Source of the DNA: CAZLRH01 sp964562015
Lineage (GTDB): Bacteria > Verrucomicrobiota > Verrucomicrobiia > Opitutales > JABDGR01
NCBI GenBank assembly: GCA_964562015.1
Contig: CAZLRH010000027.1
Span: forward strand, 1-44,803
DNA: 44,803 bases
Direction of reading: 5' to 3'
Shown here in pieces: positions 32,254 to 40,650 of this stretch. Each line of letters opens with the position of its first letter. Position 1 is the first letter of the stretch. Position numbers and translations under genes: made by a program. Under the pieces are notes generated by a model, which saw only the letters and a list, made by a program, of their open reading frames with translations, did not search any database and was not told the origin of the DNA.

Positions 32254-33432
32254 TTACTCCGTCACCTTGAACTTGTGCAGGGCCTTTTCGTTGATGGTGA
32301 GGCCGAGGCCGGGGGTGTTTTCGTCGAGGTCGATAAAACCGTCCTTGGCCACGGGTTCGCCGTTGAAGATGTACCAGAAGAGCTCGTTGCCGACTTCGAC
32401 GTCCACCGGCGGGAAATACTCCGCCATGGGCGAATTGAGGCTGGCCATCACGACGTGATAATTATGCATCTGCCCGGCGTGGGGGATGACGGGGATGGAG
32501 TGGGCCTCCGCCAGCGCGGCGATTTTGCGCGCCTGCGTCAGGCCGCCGACGCGGTTGGTGTCAAACTGGATGTAGTCCACCGCCCGGGCCTCAATGAGGT
32601 CGCGGAAATCGTAGAGGGTGAAGCCGTGCTCGCCGCCGGCAATGGGCACGCGGCCGGCGCGTTTCAATTCGGCATAGCCGTGCACATCGTCGGGAATGAC
32701 GGCTTCCTCCAGCCAGCGGAGGCGGAAGGGTTCGAGCAACGGCAACATGCGCTTGGCGTAATCGAGATTCCAGCCCATGTAGGCGTCGGCCATCACGTCA
32801 ATGCCGTCGCCCACGGCTTCGCGGACGGTGCGCACGAGCGCGACGTTGTGCAACATGCCCTCGGCGCCATCGGTCGGGCCCCAGCCGAAGCGCAGTTTCA
32901 TGGCCTTGTACCCGGCGGCCTTGTACTTCTTCGCCTCGGCGGCGAGTTCCTTGAGCGGCGTCGAATACAGGCGGCTGGCGTAAACGGGGATGCGGGGCTT
33001 GGTGCGCCCGCCGAGCAGGCGGTAAACGGGCTGCTTCGCGGATTTTCCCAAAATATCCCACAGCGCGATATCCACCGCGCTGATGGCCACCATGCCGATG
33101 CCCTTGCTGCCGAACGCCATCGTCTTGCGGTACATGTGCTGCCAGAGAAATTCGAGGTCCCACGGGTCCGCGCCAAGGAGCAGCGGCTTGAGGTAATTGT
33201 CCACGACGGACTTCGTCACGAGGGGCGAAAGCGCGGCGTTGCCGATACCAACGAGGCCGGTGTCCGTGAATAGCTCGACGATGAGCCAGCCGTGAAAGGT
33301 GAAGGTGCCCATGGTCGCGCGCGTGAGCATCGGGGCGACGGCGTCCATCGGGTTCGTGCAAAAATGCGGCGGCAGCGGAACGGTCGGGCCTTTCCACTGG
33401 ACGACTCGGGTGCGGATTTCGGTGATTTTCAT
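32254..33432 (-). CDS. Sugar-acid dehydratase of the enolase superfamily (L-rhamnonate dehydratase-like)
   Basis: A 392-aa mandelate-racemase-subgroup enzyme. Marks are FTFHGWLIVELFTDTGLVGI, FGSKGIGMVAISAVDIALWD, LLGGRTKPRIPVYASRLYS, the metal ligands D in DVMADAYMGWNL, E in WLEEAVIPDDVHG and E in GGEHGFTLYD, and the histidine-rich PHAGQMHNYH. The whole reads closest to L-rhamnonate dehydratases, which make 2-keto-3-deoxy-rhamnonate. Given AraD1 and the semialdehyde dehydrogenase, a pentonate substrate is an alternative. ATG 33432 overlaps the MFS stop by 4 bp. The broken DUF4160 gene starts 5 bp after its stop. Confidence 0.87.
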   Translation of the reverse strand: MKITEIRTRVVQWKGPTVPLPPHFCTNPMDAVAPMLTRATMGTFTFHGWLIVELFTDTGLVGIGNAALSPLVTKSVVDNYLKPLLLGADPWDLEFLWQHMYRKTMAFGSKGIGMVAISAVDIALWDILGKSAKQPVYRLLGGRTKPRIPVYASRLYSTPLKELAAEAKKYKAAGYKAMKLRFGWGPTDGAEGMLHNVALVRTVREAVGDGIDVMADAYMGWNLDYAKRMLPLLEPFRLRWLEEAVIPDDVHGYAELKRAGRVPIAGGEHGFTLYDFRDLIEARAVDYIQFDTNRVGGLTQARKIAALAEAHSIPVIPHAGQMHNYHVVMASLNSPMAEYFPPVDVEVGNELFWYIFNGEPVAKDGFIDLDENTPGLGLTINEKALHKFKVTE

Positions 33433-34742
33433 GAGGGGGAAACGGTGAATTTCAAAGGCTGGAGTACGGGAATGGCGAGGCAAATCACACCGAAGGCCAG
33501 CACATGCAGCGAACCGGAAATGGCCAGGATGGGCGCGTAACTATAGCCCACATCGAGCAGGTGGCCCGCCAGTTGCCCGAGCACCACCCCGCCCATCGCG
33601 CCGCCAAGGCCGACGAGGCCCGCGACCGTGCCCACCGACTGCCGCGGAATCATATCCGTGGGCAGAATCATGATGAGCGTGGACCACGATTGCTGGCCAA
33701 AAAAGGCGACGCTGAAAATGGTGATGACCCAGGGCACGCTGTGTAAATAGGGCACCAGAATCACTCCCGGCATCAGAGCCGCACTCGCCGCGAGGGCCGC
33801 CTTCCGCGCGAAATTGACGGAACGTCCGCGACGCAACAGCCAACTGGAAAGGCCGCCGCCGACTAGACAGCCGACACCCGAGGCCGCGTAGGGAATCCAT
33901 CCGACCGAGCTGGCGGATTTGATGTCGAATTTAAAAACATCCATCAGGTACTTCGGCAGCCAAAAGAGATAGAAAAACCAGGCGGCATCACTCAGAAATT
34001 TTGCTCCCACGATCGCCCACGTTTCCCGATGCGAGAGCAGTTCCCGCAGAGGAATGGCCGCGGGTCGAACGGCTTCCGCCGCGGCGGGGTCGGGCCGAAT
34101 CACTTCATATTCCTTGGCTTCCAGATGCGGGTGTTTTTCCGGCGCGTAATAGTCCAGCCACCACCACACGGTCCACAACAAGCCCAGCCCGCCGGTCAGA
34201 AAAAAGACCCAACGCCACGGCGCCAGTTCCAGCCAATGCGCATGGCCCAGAACCCAGGCGATTAAGGGGGGCGCAACCACCGCGCCCACCGCCGTGCCGC
34301 CGTTGATGATGCCCATTGCCGTCGAGCGCTCGTGCACGGGGAACCACTCCGTCACCGCGCGGGTGGCCGCCGGAAACCCGCCGCCCTCGCCTGCGCCCAG
34401 CAAGACGCGGCTCGTCGCCAGCATCACCACGCCAAAACTGAGGCCGAACACCGTCGGCATCCCATGGTCGCCCGCGAAGCCGTGGCTCGCACAAGCCAGC
34501 GACCAGAACAGCATCACGAGCGCAAAACCGCGGCGCGTGCCGAGCCAGTCCAGCAACCGTCCGCCACCGAGATACATCAAGCCGTAGGTCGCGAGAAAGG
34601 CCGAATCCAACCCGGCCTTCACCGTATTGGAAAAAGGGATGTCCTGCTGAACCGCCTTAATCGCCCACGGCAATGTCTGCCGATCCAGATAGCTAATGGC
34701 AATGGCCACACTGACCAGGAGGGCGATGCGCCAGCGTAACAT
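33429..34742 (-). CDS. MFS transporter, hexuronate/sugar-acid type (ExuT-like)
   Basis: A 437-aa carrier with about 12 membrane segments. The N-terminus LVSVAIAISYLDRQTLPWAI has the DRQTLP pattern of the anion:cation symporter family. GGRLLDWLGTRRGFALVM is the loop 2-3 motif; LLGAGEGGGFPAATRAVTEW and ERSTAMGIINGGTAVGAVV are typical of ExuT and glucarate carriers. It would import a sugar acid for the dehydratase that overlaps its stop by 4 bp. Start ATG 34742 gives the normal length; the longer frame to 34973 adds basic sequence that is antisense to the GH39 C-terminus region and is rejected. Confidence 0.9.
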   Translation of the reverse strand: MLRWRIALLVSVAIAISYLDRQTLPWAIKAVQQDIPFSNTVKAGLDSAFLATYGLMYLGGGRLLDWLGTRRGFALVMLFWSLACASHGFAGDHGMPTVFGLSFGVVMLATSRVLLGAGEGGGFPAATRAVTEWFPVHERSTAMGIINGGTAVGAVVAPPLIAWVLGHAHWLELAPWRWVFFLTGGLGLLWTVWWWLDYYAPEKHPHLEAKEYEVIRPDPAAAEAVRPAAIPLRELLSHRETWAIVGAKFLSDAAWFFYLFWLPKYLMDVFKFDIKSASSVGWIPYAASGVGCLVGGGLSSWLLRRGRSVNFARKAALAASAALMPGVILVPYLHSVPWVITIFSVAFFGQQSWSTLIMILPTDMIPRQSVGTVAGLVGLGGAMGGVVLGQLAGHLLDVGYSYAPILAISGSLHVLAFGVICLAIPVLQPLKFTVSPS

Positions 34743-34780
34743 GGGAAGGGGTAACGGCGCGAATAAACCGAGCCACTGGT

Positions 34781-36505
34781 TTACTCGGCGGCGTTGGTCC
34801 ACTCCAGCACAAACAGCGCGACGGCCTGGCGCGGCAAATCGAACTTCACGTCCGCCTGGCCGTTGGCCACGGCCACCGTGCCGGGTTCGCCCATGGTCTG
34901 CAGCTTGCCCGCCTTTTCCAATTGCGCGTACTGTTGCGCGTCGGGCGTCGGAGGCGAGCCCATGTCCTTCCATACCGTGAAGGAATTGGAATGGTTTTGG
35001 TCAATGCGGTATTGCGTCAATTTCGCATTTTTAAGCGTGGCGGGCAGGCCCGCCATTTGCAAATTCACGGCGGCGTCCGCGCCGGGCAAATCGTCGTCCA
35101 TATAGTGCCAGACAAACACGGTCAGGCGATTCGCCGCGCGGCTGGCCAGGACGCCGACATCGGGGCGATTGCGCACGCCGCTGCGGATGATTTCATCGAG
35201 CGGAACCTGCGCGGAACTCTGCGCCGCGACCCGTTCCGGCCCCATGCGGTTGAGCATGCGGAATACATTGAAGACCGGCATATCCACACCGTCGGTCGAG
35301 AGCGTGCGATAGCCGGCGAAAAACGGCTGGTCCTCGAATTCGAAAGCCCAGGTCAACGCGCCCTCGAGATTGACGCCATGCTGCGCGGCCACGTCCTGTT
35401 CGCGCGCATAGCTGGCCGCGGTGTAGCTGGAAAACAGCGTGCCGTTGCGGTAGCCGAGCTGGTTGCCCGTGCAAGCGGCGCAACCGTCGGGATCGGATTC
35501 GCCGATGACGATGGGCGTGTTTTTCAACTCGGGATAGGAGGCGTAAATGGTGAAAGCATCGTTCATCGCGCGCAACTGGTTGGAAATGCCCATGCGCACA
35601 TGGCCTTCCACAAACGAGGGCGAGCCCTTCGCGTGGAAGGAGACGAAATCCAGCGGCGTGCCCTTTTGCCCGGTCGCGTAATTATCCCCGCGCAGGCAGT
35701 GTTCGATAAAATTGCGGGTGAAGGCCCCGCCGGCTCCGGCGGTGTCGGCGCCGCCCACGCGGGCGGTCGGCAGCGCGCGGCGGATGCCGGCGACGGCGTA
35801 ATCGTGGAGCTTGAGAAATTCGTCCGGCGTGCCGCGCCAGTAGCCGATGTTGGGCTCGTTCCATATCTCCCAGTACCATTTTTCCACTTCGCCCGCGCCG
35901 TACCGCTCCACGCAATGCTTGGCCCATTCGTAAGCGAGATTGCCCCATTTGGCGTAATCTTTCGGCGGGTAAGCCTGGCCGACGTTCGTGGGCACGCGCT
36001 CTTTGGGCGGCGGATTATGCGGATAATCCTGCGGATGGATGGAAAGGGCCTCGGGCATGAAGCCAACCTCGACGTAGGGCCGCACACCGCTCTCGATATA
36101 GGTGTCAAAAATCTTGTCCAGGATGGTCCAATCGTAAACGGGGTTGCCCTGGGCGTCCTCATTATAAGCATTCGAGCTGCTCCATTTGAGCGCCGGCGTG
36201 CCGTTGCCCGAAGTCAGCAAGTGGTGGGCGCGGAAATAAATATTTTGCGGCGCGAGTTCGCCCAGTTCCTTGATCAACTTGCGCCCGTCTTTCATGTAGG
36301 CGTAGTCCGACTCGTCCGCGCCAAAGAAGCGCCACACCGGCTTCAACTCGCCGAGTGTGTGGTTCGCCTCGACCTGGATCGTGACGGGAAAAGGCGCAGC
36401 GGTATCAGCCGCGGTGGTGGTAGTCGGAGCAGCAGCGGCCTGGGCCGGGACGGCCGGAGCCAGTGCCGAGGCCGTGAACAGCAAGGCAATTCGAGGTAGA
36501 TTCAC
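34781..36505 (-). CDS. Secreted glycoside hydrolase family 39-like (beta-xylosidase)
   Basis: A 574-aa exported enzyme (signal MNLPRIALLFTASALAPAVP, then an Ala/Thr linker). The TIM-barrel domain shows LKPVWRFFGADESDYAYMKD, RAHHLLTSGNG, PYVEVGFMPEALS, the acid/base Glu in YWEIWNEPNIGYWRGT and the nucleophile Glu in TPIVIGESDPDGC. A C-terminal beta domain follows (VFVWHYMDDDLPGADAAVNL). These fit GH39 xylosidases, which act on xylo-oligosaccharides; GH39 also includes iduronidases, so the substrate is inferred. It lies 38 bp upstream of the MFS gene, at the head of the operon, and divergent from the GH31 gene. Confidence 0.88.
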   Translation of the reverse strand: MNLPRIALLFTASALAPAVPAQAAAAPTTTTAADTAAPFPVTIQVEANHTLGELKPVWRFFGADESDYAYMKDGRKLIKELGELAPQNIYFRAHHLLTSGNGTPALKWSSSNAYNEDAQGNPVYDWTILDKIFDTYIESGVRPYVEVGFMPEALSIHPQDYPHNPPPKERVPTNVGQAYPPKDYAKWGNLAYEWAKHCVERYGAGEVEKWYWEIWNEPNIGYWRGTPDEFLKLHDYAVAGIRRALPTARVGGADTAGAGGAFTRNFIEHCLRGDNYATGQKGTPLDFVSFHAKGSPSFVEGHVRMGISNQLRAMNDAFTIYASYPELKNTPIVIGESDPDGCAACTGNQLGYRNGTLFSSYTAASYAREQDVAAQHGVNLEGALTWAFEFEDQPFFAGYRTLSTDGVDMPVFNVFRMLNRMGPERVAAQSSAQVPLDEIIRSGVRNRPDVGVLASRAANRLTVFVWHYMDDDLPGADAAVNLQMAGLPATLKNAKLTQYRIDQNHSNSFTVWKDMGSPPTPDAQQYAQLEKAGKLQTMGEPGTVAVANGQADVKFDLPRQAVALFVLEWTNAAE

Positions 36506-36675
36506 AGTGGGGCGGGGTTAAAAATGGGATTATTGCGCAAAGCGAGACGGGATGGAAAGCCGCAAATACAAACGGGCCGCCGGGGTGGGTCCCACGCTTT
36601 TGGCGTGCCAAAGGGGGTGGAAGTTGTCAATTTTTCCCGCACCCTCTCCCCCGTTTCCTCTCTTAAACTACCCCG
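36506..36675. promoter_or_regulatory. Divergent intergenic region between GH39 and GH31 genes
   Basis: 170 bp between two divergent start codons, so promoters for both the sugar-acid operon and the GH31 gene should lie here. I could not pick out convincing -35/-10 boxes or a palindromic operator by eye. The ATGs have no strong Shine-Dalgarno. Confidence 0.3.
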
Positions 36676-39003
36676 ATGAAAATTACCTTGCCGTCTGTTT
36701 TGCGGATCATTCTGCTCGCGCCCTTGCTGGGCTGGAGCGCCTTTGGCCAGGCCCAACCCGCGCCAGGAGCAGCTCCTGCCGGTGGCGGACGGGGTGCTCG
36801 CGCCGGTGGCGCAGGCGGCGGGCGTGGCGGCGTGGTGGTGCCGTCGACGGTGGTTCCAGCGAGCATCACCACGGGCCCGACCGCCGGCGCGGTAGTGACC
36901 TTGCTCGCGCCCAAGCTCACCCCGGGCTCCCTGGCAGCGGACACCGACTCGCTGATTCTCGATGGACTTTTTTACCAAGCCGCCGCAGGCCCGGTGCCGT
37001 TCCCGGCGAACATGAGCGTGCGCCTCGCGACGGACTCCACTGCCACCGTGGAACGCACCTCGGTGATGCCCGATGGCCGCACCCTCAAGCTCACGGTCAA
37101 ACCCGAGGGTGACAATTTCACCCTCAGCCTCACCGCGCAGCCGAATGACGACATCACGCTTTGGGGCGTGGCTTTGCGTGCCAGTGCCGACGAGTATTAC
37201 ACCGGCATCATGGAACGCGTGGTGGACGGCGCGCAGCAGTTGTCGTGGGCGCCCGGCATCCAAACCGGCATGAACCTGCGCGGGTTGCGCATCAACAATC
37301 TCGTGCAGCCGACGATGGCGGTTTATTCGCCCTTTTATGTTTCCTCGCGCGGATACGGCGCGTTTGTGAAGGGCACCTGGCCGGGCCTGTTTGATTTTTG
37401 CGTGACGGACCCGACGCGCGTCTGGGTGCAGTTCGAGGGCCATTCCTTCGAGATGAAAACGTACACGGCCGACCAGCCCGCCAAGGTCGTGGCCCAGCAC
37501 GCACTCGATGCCGGGCCGCCGTTCCAGGCCCCGCGCTGGACCTTTCTGCCCTGGCGCTGGCGCGACGAACACACCCAGCGCACCACCTACTACGATGGCA
37601 CGCCAGTGACCGGGCCGTTCAATTCGGAATCCATGGAGGACTTGCTGATGATGAAGGCCTACGGCATCCCGTGCGGCGTGTATTGGATCGATCGTCCGTG
37701 GGGGCCGGGCCGGCAGGGTTATAATGATTTTGAAATTGATGCCGCGCGCCTGCCCAATTTTACGGCGATGATCAAATGGCTCAACGAGCAAAACATCCAG
37801 ATGGTGCTCTGGATCGGGCCGTTCGTGAATGGCAAGATGGCGCAGGAAGCCCACGACAAGGGCTACGGCATCCCCGGCCAGTCGGCCGGCGGCGGCGAAG
37901 TCGGCCCCGGGATCAACCCGGCGCGCCCGAACGCCGGCAGCGGCGGCCCCGGCGGCGCGCTCGAGAGCACTAATTATCCGTTGATAGATTTTACCAACCC
38001 GGCCGCCAAGGCTTTCTTCCAGGAAGGCGTGGCCAAGCTGCTCAAGCTCGGCGTCGCCGGCTTCAAGCTCGACCGCAGCGAGGAAAACATCCCGGCCGAC
38101 GGCTCGCTCAAAATGGCGAATGGCCAGACGTTGCGGGAAGTGCGCAACGCCTACCCGGCCCAGTATGTGCAGGCGACTGCCGAAATTTCGCAGAAATACC
38201 GCGGCAATGATTTTGTGGCCATGCCGCGCGCAGCCTACACCGGCAGCGCGCCCTATGGCGTGTATTGGGGCGGAGACATCGGCGGCACACCCGAGGGACT
38301 GCGCGCGGAAGTCATCGCCGTGCAGCGTTGCGCGGTGATGGGTTACCCGGTGTGGGGTTCGGACACCGGCGGCTACAACCAGCAGACCGCGGACCAGGAC
38401 TTGTACTCGCGCTGGCTGGAGTTCAGTTGCTTCACGCCCATCATGGAAGTCGGGCCAACGCACAATCTCGCGTTCTGGGACTTGCCGCGCCCGCCCACGT
38501 ATGACGACGTGGCCATCGCCGCCTGGCGCCTCTATGCCCGCCTGCATACGCGCCTGGCCGATTATTCTTTTGCGCTCGGGAAAGTGGCGCACGACACCGG
38601 CCTGCCCATCGTGCGGCCCCTGTTCATGGTCGATCCCAAGGCGCCCGCGGCCTGGAGCAACTGGTGGACGTTCCAGTACGGCCCGGACTTGCTCGTTTCG
38701 CCGATTTGGGAAAAAGGCAAAACCGCGCAGGAAGTGTATCTCCCCTCCGGCAATAAATGGCGTTATGTATGGACTAATAAGGAATATGACGGCGGCCAGA
38801 CCGTGACTGTGGACGCCGCGCTGCACCAGATGCCGCTCTTCGTCCGCGTGGGCTCCACCTTGCCCGTCGGCGACTTGAACCAGGAATGGACGGAGTCGCA
38901 GGCCATTGCCAAACAGCCGCCGAACCTCGTTCCGCTCGACGCCGAGGTGAAGGCGTGGTTTGATAAATATTCGGCCGCGCCCCTACCCACCGGCGGGCGG
39001 TAA
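36676..39003 (+). CDS. Secreted glycoside hydrolase family 31 (alpha-glucosidase/alpha-xylosidase)
   Basis: A 775-aa exported enzyme. A signal peptide (LRIILLAPLLGWSAFGQAQ) is followed by a Gly/Arg/Ala-rich tract (GGGRGARAGGAGGGRGG) to about residue 53. The N-terminal beta domain has VYSPFYVSSRGYGAFVKG. The barrel has YGIPCGVYWIDRPWGPG, the nucleophile Asp in LGVAGFKLDRSEENIPA and the acid/base Asp in YWGGDIGGTPEGLRAE, then PVWGSDTGGYNQQ. A C-terminal beta part follows (LLVSPIWEKGKTAQEVYLP). GH31 members split alpha-glucosides or alpha-xylosides; with the adjacent GH39 gene, xyloglucan-type oligosaccharides are plausible. The propeller gene follows after 21 bp. Confidence 0.9.
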   Translation: MKITLPSVLRIILLAPLLGWSAFGQAQPAPGAAPAGGGRGARAGGAGGGRGGVVVPSTVVPASITTGPTAGAVVTLLAPKLTPGSLAADTDSLILDGLFYQAAAGPVPFPANMSVRLATDSTATVERTSVMPDGRTLKLTVKPEGDNFTLSLTAQPNDDITLWGVALRASADEYYTGIMERVVDGAQQLSWAPGIQTGMNLRGLRINNLVQPTMAVYSPFYVSSRGYGAFVKGTWPGLFDFCVTDPTRVWVQFEGHSFEMKTYTADQPAKVVAQHALDAGPPFQAPRWTFLPWRWRDEHTQRTTYYDGTPVTGPFNSESMEDLLMMKAYGIPCGVYWIDRPWGPGRQGYNDFEIDAARLPNFTAMIKWLNEQNIQMVLWIGPFVNGKMAQEAHDKGYGIPGQSAGGGEVGPGINPARPNAGSGGPGGALESTNYPLIDFTNPAAKAFFQEGVAKLLKLGVAGFKLDRSEENIPADGSLKMANGQTLREVRNAYPAQYVQATAEISQKYRGNDFVAMPRAAYTGSAPYGVYWGGDIGGTPEGLRAEVIAVQRCAVMGYPVWGSDTGGYNQQTADQDLYSRWLEFSCFTPIMEVGPTHNLAFWDLPRPPTYDDVAIAAWRLYARLHTRLADYSFALGKVAHDTGLPIVRPLFMVDPKAPAAWSNWWTFQYGPDLLVSPIWEKGKTAQEVYLPSGNKWRYVWTNKEYDGGQTVTVDAALHQMPLFVRVGSTLPVGDLNQEWTESQAIAKQPPNLVPLDAEVKAWFDKYSAAPLPTGGR

Positions 39004-39024
39004 GCGGGCGGAATTTTCAAGTTA

Positions 39025-40461
39025 ATGCCCAACTGCAAAAATATTGTCCTGCTGGTGGCGGGGAGTTGGGCGGCCGCGCTTGCGCTCCACGCGCAAATGG
39101 CGTGGGAGCCGCTGGACCCGGCGGCGGAAACCAAGGCGGGCCTGCGGCTTTCCACCAGCGAGATTCCCCTCGGGCGGTGGGTGGAAGGCGGCGTGCCGGA
39201 CTCGGTCATCGTCAGCCCCGACCAGAAGCGCGTGGCTTACCTCGTCAATGCGAAGGGCCAGTTTTTGGTGGTGGTGAACAACGCCCGCGGAAAGCCCTAC
39301 GACGCCATCCGCAAGGACAACCTGGTTTTTAGCCCGGACAGCCAACACGTCGCGTATTTGGCCAAAAACGGAAAGCCATGGATGGTCGTGGCCGATGGGG
39401 CCGAGGGCGCGCCTTATGACGATATTCGCGCGGTGCAATTCAGCGCCGTCACCGCCCGCCTCGCCTACCTCGCGCAAAAAAACGGCCAGACGGTGGTCAT
39501 CGCCGACGGGGTCGAAAGCAAACCGTTTGACGACGTGGCGGCGGGTTCGCTGACTTTCAGCGCCGACGGCAAAAGTTTCGCCTACGCGGCCAAGCGCAAA
39601 GGCGCGTGGTTCGTCGTGCGCGACGGCGTCGAGGGCAAAAACTACGCGGCGGTGGCCCCGGACTCTCTCATTTTCAGCCCGACCAGCGCGCGTTTGATTT
39701 ATTCCGCCCAGCGCAATGATCAGAAGTGGATGGTGGTGGACGACGGCAAGGAAGGAAAACCTTACGACGGCATTGCGCATTTTCGCTTCAGCCCCGATGG
39801 AAAAAGACTCGCGTTCGTCGGCACCCGCGGCAGCCAGCAATTCGTGGTCGTGGACGGCATCGAGGGCAAGCCGCACAATGTCATTTCCGATGGGCCGTTG
39901 TTCAGCCCGGATGGCCGGCATGTCGCGTTCGCCGCGGGGAATGGCAAAGAATTTCGCGTGTCGGTCGATGACCGGGAAGGCGCGCCCTTCGACGTAATCG
40001 GGGCGGGCTCGCTCATTTTCAGCCCGGACAGCCAACGCACCGCGTATGCCGCGCAAGTGCGGCGGGATTGGCGCATCGTCGTGGACGGCCAGGAAGGGGC
40101 GGTGTACTACCATGTTTCCAATCCGATTTTTAACGCGGACAGCAGCAAAGCCGGCTACGTGGGCGAGCGCGGCAACAAGGAATACATGGTCGTCAATGGC
40201 GTGGAGCAGCCGGGTTTTTTTCTCATCCGCCGGCCGCCTCTGTTTACGCCCGACGGACGCCACGCCGCCTATGCCGCCGAACGCGGCATCTGGGAGGAAG
40301 TCGTCGTGGACGGCGTGGAAGTCACCGGGCCTTATTCCGGCTTCATCAAAGGCAGCACCGTGGCCTTTGACAGCCCGATGCGCCTGCACGCGCTGTTGTT
40401 AAAAGAAACCGGCCCGGAAATCGTGCGCCTGGAAGTTGAGATCGTGGAAACGGGAAATTAA
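39025..40461 (+). CDS. Secreted multi-repeat beta-propeller (PD40/TolB-like) protein
   Basis: A 478-aa protein with a signal peptide (NIVLLVAGSWAAALALHA). From about residue 60 it is built of some ten tandem repeats of roughly 40 residues, each with a strand such as VVVDGIEGKP, a turn and FSPDG or FSPDSQ, then VAFAA. Repeat heads seen are DGAEGAPYDD, DGVESKPFDD, DGVEGKNYAA, DGKEGKPYDG, DGIEGKPHNV, DDREGAPFDV, DGQEGAVYYH and DGVEVTGPYS. This is the pattern of WD40-like PD40 propellers, used for binding, not catalysis. The GH31 gene ends 21 bp upstream, so both may be one transcript, hinting at glycan binding. Number of blades is by eye. Confidence 0.82.
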   Translation: MPNCKNIVLLVAGSWAAALALHAQMAWEPLDPAAETKAGLRLSTSEIPLGRWVEGGVPDSVIVSPDQKRVAYLVNAKGQFLVVVNNARGKPYDAIRKDNLVFSPDSQHVAYLAKNGKPWMVVADGAEGAPYDDIRAVQFSAVTARLAYLAQKNGQTVVIADGVESKPFDDVAAGSLTFSADGKSFAYAAKRKGAWFVVRDGVEGKNYAAVAPDSLIFSPTSARLIYSAQRNDQKWMVVDDGKEGKPYDGIAHFRFSPDGKRLAFVGTRGSQQFVVVDGIEGKPHNVISDGPLFSPDGRHVAFAAGNGKEFRVSVDDREGAPFDVIGAGSLIFSPDSQRTAYAAQVRRDWRIVVDGQEGAVYYHVSNPIFNADSSKAGYVGERGNKEYMVVNGVEQPGFFLIRRPPLFTPDGRHAAYAAERGIWEEVVVDGVEVTGPYSGFIKGSTVAFDSPMRLHALLLKETGPEIVRLEVEIVETGN

Positions 40462-40650
40462 GCAAGCAGGTATTGCCGCGAAGGACGCGAAGAACACGAA
40501 GCGCAGGCAGAAAAACTCGCGCAGAGCAGCGGGGCGCAGAGGAAAAATGAAGCGCAACCGCAGATGTCGCAGATGCGTGCAGATTAGATATGCAGTCAGG
40601 ATTCTACTTTACCACCGCCTGCAAATTGAACCACTATCGACGGATAATCT
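40462..40650. repeat. Decayed intergenic repeat remnant
   Basis: This gap carries fragments of the same dispersed family seen at 7821-8091: CTCGCGCAGAGCAGCGGGGC (compare the arm at 7821) and CCGCAGATGTCGCAGAT (40558-40574, one mismatch from 7846-7862). A short GCGAAGGACGCGAAGAACAC lies at 40489. Inverted arms are not evident, so it looks like a remnant. The last 20 bases before the next ATG hold no clear ribosome binding site. Confidence 0.55.

Noticed and set aside
34922..36499. A 525-codon plus-strand frame
   Set aside because: Antisense to the GH39 gene with signal peptide and both catalytic Glu motifs; low-complexity composition.
36502..38826. A 774-codon open frame on the minus strand opposite the GH31 gene
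   Set aside because: It is the antisense shadow of a clear GH31 enzyme with both catalytic Asp motifs; its translation is His/Arg/Gly-rich with no family pattern, as expected in high-GC DNA.
39022..40389. A 455-codon minus-strand frame
   Set aside because: Antisense to the repeat propeller; its own periodicity only mirrors the repeats of the real gene.
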